This document shows positions 1 to 5,719 of a stretch of DNA of 7,363 bases, one piece after another. Numbering within the stretch: the stretch's first letter is position 1; each line of letters opens with the position of its first letter. The notes beneath the pieces are model-generated. The model searched no databases. It was not told the origin of the DNA and saw only the letters and a list, made by a program, of their open reading frames with translations. The translations under genes and the position numbers were made by a program. This stretch comes from Dermatophilaceae bacterium (GTDB lineage Bacteria > Actinomycetota > Actinomycetes > Actinomycetales > Dermatophilaceae). Location: positions 1 to 7,363 of the forward strand of contig JABFXB010000334.1 of assembly GCA_013361975.1 (NCBI GenBank), read 5' to 3'.

Positions 1-365
1 CCGCCCAGGACCAGGCCGGTGGCGTAGAAGCCGAGGTAGATCAGCAGGGCGAGCACCAGAGGGAGGATCGCACCGTAGAAGCCGAACTGTGCGCGGCTCT
101 GGATCATCTGGGGAACGCCGAGCCGGGGCCCCTGAGCGGAGTGCAGGGACGTGAAGAATCCTCCGATCGCGTTGCCGATGATGATCGCCGGCACGGACCA
201 GAGGGCGGAGTTGCCGAGCACCACGAACAGGGCGCCGGTGACGACGGCCGTGATGGAGGTGTTCGCGGCGAACCACACGAAGCCGAGGCTGCGAGCCCGA
301 CCGTGCCGTTCGTTCGCAGGGATGTAGTCGATGGAGCGGCGCTCCATCCGCGAAGGCGTGTCCAT
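1..365 (-). CDS. NCS1-family nucleobase/hydantoin:cation symporter (partial, N-terminal part)
   Basis: This is a membrane permease of the nucleobase:cation symporter-1 family (cytosine, purine, allantoin or hydantoin uptake driven by Na+ or H+). Only the first 121 codons are present; the frame is open to the left edge, so the C-terminal two thirds are missing. Visible family features are the hydrophilic N-terminus ending in a PANERHGRARSLGFVWFAAN stretch (residues 16-35), a first membrane segment at about 26-51, a second at about 55-76, and the diagnostic region GPRLGVPQMIQSRAQFGFYG (79-98), followed by a third hydrophobic segment (99-120). The ATG at 363-365 is preceded by GAGG at 372-375 with a 6-nt spacer, which decides the start; Met7 is a less likely alternative. 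The gene is divergent from a GntR-type regulator, which suggests substrate-responsive control by that neighbour. The exact substrate cannot be read from this fragment. Confidence 0.88.
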   Translation of the reverse strand, partial: MDTPSRMERRSIDYIPANERHGRARSLGFVWFAANTSITAVVTGALFVVLGNSALWSVPAIIIGNAIGGFFTSLHSAQGPRLGVPQMIQSRAQFGFYGAILPLVLALLIYLGFYATGLVLG

Positions 366-452
366 GAGGAACCTCGATCACTGGAAGGTGCCCATATGCA
401 ACCAGTATATCGGCACGAGATCAAGAGTATCCCGGCAAGTATCATGTGCCTT
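366..452. promoter_or_regulatory. Divergent promoter/operator region between NCS1 permease and GntR regulator
   Basis: This short stretch has clearly lower GC than its surroundings. It carries the direct repeat AGTATATCGGCA (404-415) and AGTATCCCGGCA (426-437), 10 of 12 bases identical and 22 bp apart, plus a further AGTAT at 438-442. On the minus strand, TATACT (409-404) would be a reasonable -10 hexamer for the permease, about 38 nt before its start codon; no convincing -35 was found. Autoregulation and control of the permease by the adjacent GntR protein are inferred from the arrangement. Confidence 0.5.
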
Positions 453-1100
453 ATGAGCGAGCGAGCGAAGTCAGGCGCGGCCTACGAGGCGATCGAGCGG
501 ATGATCGTGATGCAGGAGCTCGAGCCCGGCGTGCTCGTCTCGGAGGCCCAGCTCATGCAGCTGACCCATCTGGGTCGCACCCCGGTCCGGGAGGCGGTGC
601 AGCGGCTGGCGCGCGCCCGCATGGTGGAGGTCCATCCGAACCGTGGCGTCCTGATCCCGAGCATCTCCGTGGAGGCACAGCTCAAGCGGCTCGAGCTGCG
701 ACGGGTGCTCGAGGCCCTGGCCGTGCGGGTGGCCTGCCAGCGTGCGCGGACGCAGGAGCGCGAGGAGATGCGAGCCATGGTCGATGTCCTCGAAGCCGGC
801 CAGCTGGACCTGGCCTCCTACATGGGCACCGTGAGGGACACGCACGACCTGATCGTGCGCGCCACCGACAACGAGTACTTCGCCGACACGATGGCTCCCC
901 TCCAGGGGTTGTCCCGCCGCTTCTGGCTGGCGCACGTCGTCGACGAGGCGGGCGACATGCGCACCGGATCCCAGCTGCATGTGGCGATCCTCAAAGCCAT
1001 CCTCGATCGCGACCCGGAGGCCGCAGAGCGCGCGTCGCTCGCGCTGAACGACTACTTGACGGAGTTCGCGTACGGAACGATCCGTCGGCGAGCGGTGTAG
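453..1100 (+). CDS. GntR-family transcriptional regulator, FCD (FadR-type) subfamily
   Basis: This is a DNA-binding one-component regulator of about 215 residues, the usual size for the FCD branch of the GntR family. Residues about 8-72 form the winged helix, with the recognition-helix signature GRTPVREAVQRLARARMV (41-58) and the wing HPNRGVLIP (61-69). Residues about 77-203 form the all-helical FCD ligand domain. Of the four usual metal ligands (Asp, His, His, His), His131 (THD) and His176 (QLH) are present. The Asp normally four residues before the first His is Val127, and the last His is replaced by Asn199, so metal binding may be altered. The start at 453 is chosen because third codon positions upstream look non-coding and the operator-like repeats lie there. 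ATG at 396 is in frame, has GGAAGG at 383-388, and is a real alternative giving 234 residues, but it would leave only 30 bp for two divergent promoters. The gene lies divergent to the permease it probably controls; the effector is unknown. Confidence 0.9.
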   Translation: MSERAKSGAAYEAIERMIVMQELEPGVLVSEAQLMQLTHLGRTPVREAVQRLARARMVEVHPNRGVLIPSISVEAQLKRLELRRVLEALAVRVACQRARTQEREEMRAMVDVLEAGQLDLASYMGTVRDTHDLIVRATDNEYFADTMAPLQGLSRRFWLAHVVDEAGDMRTGSQLHVAILKAILDRDPEAAERASLALNDYLTEFAYGTIRRRAV

Positions 1101-1313
1101 CCCTCGCGACCTGACCCCCGCGTCCGTACGCGTCCGCACGCGTCTGTCCGCTGTGCGCCCAGGAGGTGACAGCGACCCCGACCGACGTGCGTACCCTCGT
1201 GGCGCCGGCGGCTCAGATCGGCTCGGCAGCCGAACCCAAGGCTCCGAGGCCACTCAGAAACAGGCGCAGAGTGCGCCGCGCCCCGTGAGGGCACCGAGTA
1301 GAGGAAGAAGTGA
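1101..1313 (+). promoter_or_regulatory. 213-bp intergenic region upstream of mscL
   Basis: This gap between the regulator and mscL contains the 10-bp tandem repeat at 1121-1150, a small hairpin (CGGCT, CGGC loop, AGCCG, near 1218-1233) and the mscL ribosome binding site AGGA at 1302-1305, 8 nt before the ATG. I could not identify a convincing -10/-35 pair or a terminator with a T-run for the upstream gene. The mscL promoter presumably lies here, because GntR regulator and channel are functionally unrelated, but that is inference. Confidence 0.35.
1121..1150. repeat. Three imperfect 10-bp tandem units downstream of the GntR gene
   Basis: The units CGTCCGTACG, CGTCCGCACG and CGTCTGTCCG follow each other directly 20 bp after the regulator's stop codon. 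Units 1 and 2 differ at one base; unit 3 differs from unit 1 at three. The unit junctions create ACGCGT twice, 10 bp apart (1128-1133 and 1138-1143). The 10-bp period places equivalent bases on one face of the helix, which would suit protein binding, but three units can also arise by chance slippage. Confidence 0.5.
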
Positions 1314-1679
1314 ATGATCAAGGGTTTCAAGGATTTTCTCATGCGGGGCAACATCGTCGACCTCGCGGTCGCGGTCATCATCGGCGGCGCCTTCGCCAAG
1401 GTCGTCGACTCGTTCGTGGCCGTGATGATGGACGTCATCGGCAAGCTCGGCGGCACTCCGGACTTCTCGAACTGGAAGCCGGCCGGCGTCAAGCTCGGCG
1501 CGTTCCTGACTGCGCTGGTCAGCTTCGTGATCGTGGCTGCTGCCGTGTACTTCATCGTGGTCGTACCGATGAACCTGCTCGCTGAGCGCCGCAAGCGCGG
1601 CATCGAGCCGGAGCCGGTGGCGCCCTCCGAGGAGATCATCGTGCTCCAGGAGATCCGCGACGCTCTGCGGGTCCGCTGA
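1314..1679 (+). CDS. mscL: Large-conductance mechanosensitive channel MscL
   Basis: MscL is the homopentameric membrane channel that opens under near-lytic membrane tension after hypo-osmotic shock and releases small solutes. The 121-residue product has the family order: amphipathic N-terminal helix MIKGFKDFLMRGN (1-13), TM1 (14-40) opening with IVDLAVAVIIGGAF, a short extracellular loop (about 41-60), TM2 (62-86) ending in VYFIVVVPMN, and a cytoplasmic helix (about 104-120) with the typical EEIIVLQEIRDAL. Numbered as in the mycobacterial channel, the gate residues Ile14 and Val21 are conserved. The protein is short: the external loop is compact and the proline usually found just after TM1 is absent (MMDVIGKLGG). 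The start has AGGA at 1302-1305 with an 8-nt spacer. The gene appears to be a single-gene transcription unit, convergent with the large wall-hydrolase gene downstream. Confidence 0.96.
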   Translation: MIKGFKDFLMRGNIVDLAVAVIIGGAFAKVVDSFVAVMMDVIGKLGGTPDFSNWKPAGVKLGAFLTALVSFVIVAAAVYFIVVVPMNLLAERRKRGIEPEPVAPSEEIIVLQEIRDALRVR

Positions 1680-1705
1680 ACCCCACCGGCGCAGCACCTG
1701 CTCGC

Positions 1706-1719
1706 CCAGCCGTGGCTGG
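1706..1719 (+). terminator. Weak candidate terminator hairpin after mscL
   Basis: CCAGC (1706-1710) pairs with GCTGG (1715-1719) around a 4-nt loop, 27 bp past the mscL stop codon. It is short and has no clear T-run, so this is a tentative call based on position. Confidence 0.3.
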
Positions 1720-1781
1720 CCGTTCGCCGCGCGAGGTCAGGGCCGGCAGGCCGCCGATGGCGTCGTAGCTCGAGGTGGCCA

Positions 1782-1803
1782 CCGGGGCAGGTTCCGACCC
1801 CGG
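1782..1803. terminator. Hairpin in the convergent intergenic region
   Basis: CCGGGG (1782-1787) pairs perfectly with CCCCGG (1798-1803) around a 10-nt loop, next to a 10-bp perfect palindrome GGTGGCCACC (1774-1783). Lying between two convergent genes, it could help stop transcription from either side. No T-run follows on either strand. Confidence 0.35.
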
Positions 1804-1817
1804 AGGGGGAGCGACAA

Positions 1818-1850
1818 GGCCCGGACCGTCGTCGTGCGCGGTCCCGGGCC
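1818..1850 (-). terminator. Candidate terminator of the TIG-lectin-CHAP gene
   Basis: The arm at 1818-1828 (GGCCCGGACCG) pairs with 1839-1850 (CGGTCCCGGGCC), forming 11 G/C-rich base pairs with one bulged base (C1845) and a 10-nt loop. It begins 9 bp beyond the stop codon of the large minus-strand gene, the expected position for an intrinsic terminator. A T-run is lacking, which is common in high-GC actinobacteria. Confidence 0.6.
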
Positions 1851-1858
1851 CTGGGTCG

Positions 1859-4800
1859 TCAGCGGAAGTGGATGAAGTTCGACGGCCAGGACGAGCTCGT
1901 CCGGCCGATGATGCGGCGACCGCTCATCGACGTGTAGGTCCGGCCGAGCACCGTGCCCCCGTAGCCGCTCTCCGAGATAGCGATCTGGTTGCCGTCGGAG
2001 CTCACCCAGTCCACGTACGCGACGTGGTTGGAGTTCCACTGGGCGATGTCACCGACGCGCGGCGACTGGTCGACCGCGAACCCCTTGGCCCGCGCGTTGG
2101 TGTCCCAGCTCTCGGCGTTGCCGAGGTTGCCCGGGTTCCTGATCCCGTCGAGCGAGAGCCGGTACGCCGAGAAGTTCGTGCAGTTGTTGCCCCAGGCGTC
2201 GACGGGGTAGTTCCAGGCCCGCTGGCCGTAGTAGCCGAAGCGGCTGATGCAGTTCTGGGTCGCCCGTGAGTAGCACGACCAGTCCTGGGGCGCCGGTCCG
2301 CCTGTGACGGCCCACGTCACCGTGGTGGAGCGGTAGACGGCCGCATTGCCGGTGCCGAGGACCCGCATGACCGAGCCGGAGCCAGAGGTCTTGGTCGACC
2401 ACTGGACGACGCCCTGCTTGTTCCGCACGACGAAGTTGCCGTCCGTCTGCATCGCGGCGTAGCTGCCGGAGCCGGCCGTGAACGAGGCCCACTTGCGCGC
2501 GCCCGCCGCCGAGGTGAGCACGAGGTTGCCGTCCGTTCGCATGGTCATCGACCACGCCTTGCTCGCGGCGGTGATGGACTCACCCGAGCGCAGCACCTGG
2601 TTCGGCAGCAGGCGGTCGTACCGGACCCCGCGGTGGTCCCACACGGGCGTGCTGCCCTGGCGCAGCTGCAGCAGCCCGTCGTTCGTCATGGTGACGACGG
2701 CACCGGTCCAGCCGTTCGTGCCGGCCGTCCAGGCGAGGCTCCCGTCGGCCCGCATGACGGCGAGCTGGCCGTCGGAGCGCACGAAGAGACGGTTGCCGAC
2801 GCCGCTCGTGCCGCTGTTCCAGCGCGCCACGCCCCCGGAGACGATGACGAGGTTGCCGTCGGTCTGCATGCCCGCCTTGTAGAGGCCGTTGGGGGACACG
2901 AGAGCGGAGCCGCCGAGGAGCACCTGCCCGGGCTCCAGCGTGGAGCCGGCGATGTACGTGTACGCGTTGGCCTTGGTGACGCTGCCCGCGCGGGTCGTCA
3001 CCTTCACCGGGACGGAGCCCGTCGCGATCCGCGCCGGCACGACGACGTCGAGCTGCGTCGCGGAGACGCGCGTCACGCTCTTCGCCGGGGCGCCGTTGAT
3101 CCAGACGCCCGTGACCACGGTGAAGGACGTGCCGCGCAGGGTCACGACGTTCCCGCCGTCGAGCAGGCCGGAGGCGGGGGAGACGGACGTGATGACCGGG
3201 ACGTCCTGGTAGGCGAAGCGCCCGGCCGCGACGACCGGCGAGGTGCCGCCGGGGGTCGTGACCCGTACGTCGACGTCGGCCTCCGCGTGCGCCGGGATCG
3301 TGACCCGCAGCTGGGTCGCGGAGAGGCGGGTGACGGTCGTGGCCGGGACGCCGCCGAAGGTCACGCGGGCCACGCGGTCGTAGCCGCTGCCGGTCAGGGT
3401 GACGACGGTGCCGCCCCTGGTCGGTGCCAGCGAGGGGGACACGGCGCTGACGGTCGGGACCGGCTGGTAGGCGAACTTGCCGTTGGGGCCGACCGCGGAG
3501 ACGCCACCGGGTGTGGTGACCCGGACGTCGACCGTGCCGGCGACGTGGCTCGGGACCGTGACGCGGATCGTCGTGGCCGAGACCCGGACGAGCCCGGTGG
3601 CCGGCCGGCCACCGAAGTCGACCGCGGACGCGAGCGACAGGCGCGTGCCGGTGATGGTCATGACGCCGCCTCCCGTCAGCGGACCGGCGGGCAGGGAGAG
3701 CGCGTTCACGGCGGGAAGCCCGACGTACTCGAAGGTCGTGCGGACGGTCTCGGGGCTCGTGCCGTTGGCGTTCGTGGCACGCACCGCGACGACGCCCTCG
3801 ACGTGCGCCGGTGACGTCACGCGCAGGCTCGTGTCGGAGACGCGGACGAGACCAGTTGCGAGCGTGGTGCCGAACCGGACCTCACGCACCTCCGCGAGGT
3901 GTGCCCCCGTCAGGGTCACGACCGTGCCGCCCCCCAGCGGACCGGCCGACACGGAGAGCCCGCTGAGCACCGGCGGCGAGCCGTATGCGTACCGGGCCCC
4001 TGCGCCCGCGGCGGACGTGCCACCCGGGGACGTGACGCGGACGTCGACCGGACCGGAGGCGTGCGGCGGGGTGGTGACCCGCAGCGTCGTCGCGGAGACG
4101 CGCACGACCTTCGTCGTCGTGGTGGTGCCGAAGGTGACGGCGGTGGCCCGGCCGAAGCCGGTGCCGGTCAGCGTGACCACCGTGCCGCCGGCCGGGGGAC
4201 CGGTCACCGGCGTCAGGGAGGTGACCGTGGGGACGGCCTCGTACTCGTACGCGGTCGCCGCGGTCGACGCGGACGTCCCGTTCGCGCTCGACACACGTAC
4301 GCTCACGACGCCCGCCGCGTGCGCAGGGGCCGTGGCGCGGATGGAGGTCGGCGAGAGGACCGTGAACGCGGCCACCGTGTCGCCGAACGTGACGCGCGTC
4401 GAGCCGGTGAACCGGGCTCCGGTCAGGGTGACGACCGTGCCGCCACGGACCGGGCCCGACGGAACCGACAGGGTCGAGACGGCCGGCGGCAGGTAGAAGG
4501 TGTAGCGCGTCGCGGCGGTGATCGCTGTGGTGCCGCCCGGGGTGGTGACGCGGACGTCGGTGGCGCCGACGGCGTGGACCGGGGTGGTGACGCGCAGCGT
4601 CGTCGCCGAGACCCGGGTGAGCGACGCGGCCGGCGTCGTGCCGAACCGGACGGCGGTGGCGCGGGCCAGGCCGGTCCCGGTCAGGGTCACCGTGGACCCG
4701 CCGCCGGTGCCGCCCGAGGCCGGCGACACCCGCGCGAGTGTGGGCACGGCGTCGTAGGTGAAGGTCGGGCTGCTCCCGGAGGTGCCGGCGGCGGTCGTGA

Positions 4801-5719
4801 CGCGGACGTACACGGCGCCGGCCGGACGCGCCGGCGTGGTGACGCGCAGCTGCGTGCTCGACAGGACCGAGAGCTGCGTCCCGGCGGTGCCGCCGAAGGT
4901 CACCCTGGTGGCGCCCGAGAAGCGCGCCCCGGTCACGGTCAGCACGGTGCCGCCACGGATCGGGCCCCCGGGCGTCGAGAGCGCGGTCACCGTGGGCGGG
5001 AGGGCGACGGGCGGGGCGGTGTAGGTGAACCGAGCGACCGGCGTCACGGGCGACGTGCCGCCCGGGGTCACGACGCGTACGTCGACGGCGCCTGCGGCGT
5101 GAGCCGGCACGGTGACGCGCACCTGGGTCGCGCTCAGCCGGGTGAGTGCGGACCCGGGGGTGGTGCCGAAGAGGACGGCGCTCGCGCGGGTGAGGCCGGT
5201 GCCGGTCAGGGTGAGGGCCGTGCCACCGGGAGTGGAGGCGCCGCGGGCGGAGAGCGCCGTCACCGTGGGGACCGCGTCGAAGGCGAAGCTCGAGCGCGTC
5301 GAGACCGGTGACGTGCCGGCGGGCGAGGTGACCTGCACGCTGACGACCCCGGCCGCGTGGGCCGGGGTGACGACCCGGACCCGCGTGTCCGACACCTTGG
5401 TGACGGCGGTGACGACGGAGGTGCCGAACAGGACCTTCGTCGCGGCGCCGACCCCGGTGCCCGAGAGCTCGACGGCGGTGCCGCCGCGCACCGGACCAGC
5501 CACGACGGAGAGCGCAGGGGCCGCGGGCGGCGTGGCCGTGACGGCGGCCGGCGACAGGGCGGCGGGTGAGCTGGTCGGGGCTGCGGCCGCGGACGGTGCG
5601 CCGACCAGCCCCGGGATGCCGCCGAGGAGAGCCAGCGAGACCAGGGTGGCGACCCCGCGCCCTCCGACACGCGGGCGGTGGCCTGGGTGCTCGATGTTCC
5701 GTGTCTTCGGTGGCATCAT
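1859..5719 (-). CDS. Secreted multidomain wall hydrolase: signal peptide, ten TIG domains, two bulb-type lectin domains, CHAP
   Basis: The 1286-residue protein is probably an exported peptidoglycan hydrolase. A Sec-type signal peptide spans about 1-47 (basic n-region, hydrophobic stretch VATLVSLALLGGIPGLVGA at 23-41, Ala-rich cleavage zone). Ten TIG/IPT immunoglobulin-like domains of about 86 residues follow (67-925), a probable rigid stalk. Two bulb-lectin domains (about 927-1137) start with matching L-P-QVL-G motifs 109 residues apart. The C-terminal CHAP domain (about 1147-1286) cleaves peptidoglycan amide bonds in this family: nucleophile Cys1180 in WGNNCTNFSAYRL, then GDIAQW, His1232 in NHVAYVDWV, and Glu1250 in AISESGYGG. 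The only other cysteines, 1149 and 1157, are also in this domain and could form a disulfide. No LPXTG, membrane segment or wall-binding module is seen. The first of two tandem ATGs is chosen because AGGAG (5729-5733) lies 9 nt upstream. Target wall (own or competitor) is unknown. Confidence 0.92.
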   Translation of the reverse strand: MMPPKTRNIEHPGHRPRVGGRGVATLVSLALLGGIPGLVGAPSAAAAPTSSPAALSPAAVTATPPAAPALSVVAGPVRGGTAVELSGTGVGAATKVLFGTSVVTAVTKVSDTRVRVVTPAHAAGVVSVQVTSPAGTSPVSTRSSFAFDAVPTVTALSARGASTPGGTALTLTGTGLTRASAVLFGTTPGSALTRLSATQVRVTVPAHAAGAVDVRVVTPGGTSPVTPVARFTYTAPPVALPPTVTALSTPGGPIRGGTVLTVTGARFSGATRVTFGGTAGTQLSVLSSTQLRVTTPARPAGAVYVRVTTAAGTSGSSPTFTYDAVPTLARVSPASGGTGGGSTVTLTGTGLARATAVRFGTTPAASLTRVSATTLRVTTPVHAVGATDVRVTTPGGTTAITAATRYTFYLPPAVSTLSVPSGPVRGGTVVTLTGARFTGSTRVTFGDTVAAFTVLSPTSIRATAPAHAAGVVSVRVSSANGTSASTAATAYEYEAVPTVTSLTPVTGPPAGGTVVTLTGTGFGRATAVTFGTTTTTKVVRVSATTLRVTTPPHASGPVDVRVTSPGGTSAAGAGARYAYGSPPVLSGLSVSAGPLGGGTVVTLTGAHLAEVREVRFGTTLATGLVRVSDTSLRVTSPAHVEGVVAVRATNANGTSPETVRTTFEYVGLPAVNALSLPAGPLTGGGVMTITGTRLSLASAVDFGGRPATGLVRVSATTIRVTVPSHVAGTVDVRVTTPGGVSAVGPNGKFAYQPVPTVSAVSPSLAPTRGGTVVTLTGSGYDRVARVTFGGVPATTVTRLSATQLRVTIPAHAEADVDVRVTTPGGTSPVVAAGRFAYQDVPVITSVSPASGLLDGGNVVTLRGTSFTVVTGVWINGAPAKSVTRVSATQLDVVVPARIATGSVPVKVTTRAGSVTKANAYTYIAGSTLEPGQVLLGGSALVSPNGLYKAGMQTDGNLVIVSGGVARWNSGTSGVGNRLFVRSDGQLAVMRADGSLAWTAGTNGWTGAVVTMTNDGLLQLRQGSTPVWDHRGVRYDRLLPNQVLRSGESITAASKAWSMTMRTDGNLVLTSAAGARKWASFTAGSGSYAAMQTDGNFVVRNKQGVVQWSTKTSGSGSVMRVLGTGNAAVYRSTTVTWAVTGGPAPQDWSCYSRATQNCISRFGYYGQRAWNYPVDAWGNNCTNFSAYRLSLDGIRNPGNLGNAESWDTNARAKGFAVDQSPRVGDIAQWNSNHVAYVDWVSSDGNQIAISESGYGGTVLGRTYTSMSGRRIIGRTSSSWPSNFIHFR
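2309..2941 (-). repeat. Two tandem bulb-type (GNA-like) lectin domains, six blade motifs
   Basis: Within the large secreted protein, residues about 927-1137 contain six related blade motifs: MQTDGNLVIV (951), VRSDGQLAVM (980), MTNDGLLQLR (1011), MRTDGNLVLT (1060), MQTDGNFVVR (1090) and LGTGNAAVY (1121). They group as two three-blade domains with a period of 109 residues. The classical mannose-binding signature is Q-x-D-x-N-x-V-x-Y. Blades 1 and 5 keep Q, D, N and V but have Val or Arg at the final Tyr, and the others are more degenerate. A carbohydrate or wall-polymer binding role is likely, but mannose specificity is doubtful. Confidence 0.85.
2945..5521 (-). repeat. Array of ten TIG/IPT domains with two alternating subtypes
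   Basis: Ten domains of about 86 residues occupy residues 67-149, 150-235, 241-324, 325-410, 411-495, 496-580, 582-667, 668-753, 754-839 and 840-925. Each has the TIG core GGTxVTLTGTG, a VxFGTT strand, RVSATxLRVTxPAH and VxVRVTTPGGTS. Domains 1, 3, 5 and 7 share GP-x-RGGT near the start and VVSVRV with SANGTS-like ends; domains 2, 4, 6, 8 and 9 share VPTV starts and VDVRVTTPGGTS ends. Domain 10 is the most divergent. The subtype alternation gives a higher-order period of about 172 residues (516 bp). The DNA itself is repetitive, for example the closely similar stretches at 3392-3415 and 4421-4444. Confidence 0.9.

Noticed and set aside
141..452. Extension of the GntR frame upstream to 141
   Set aside because: It would run antisense through the permease gene, the added residues resemble no regulator, and the family-length protein starts near 453 (or 396).
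1166..1288. Small frame starting GTG at 1166 (VTATPTDVRTLVAP), next to AGGAGG at 1161-1166
   Set aside because: The ribosome-binding-like motif overlaps the start codon, leaving no spacer, and the roughly 40-residue product is low-complexity and basic. Probably non-coding.
1156..1300. Possible c-di-AMP (ydaO-type) riboswitch upstream of mscL, suggested by CCGAACCC near 1229
   Set aside because: Only one short consensus-like piece is present; the remaining conserved helices and pseudoknot segments could not be found. A covariance-model search would settle it.
2633..5311. Several long open frames on the plus strand across the TIG and lectin region (for example 2633-3814, 3477-4496, 3899-5311)
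   Set aside because: They are antisense to a gene with clear domains; their translations are Arg/Gly/Asp-rich low-complexity repeats mirroring the TIG periodicity, as expected from high-GC codon bias.
1314..5719. A functional link between mscL and the wall hydrolase as a lysis module
   Set aside because: The genes are convergent, so not co-transcribed, and MscL is a general osmotic safety valve. Proximity alone is not evidence of a system.
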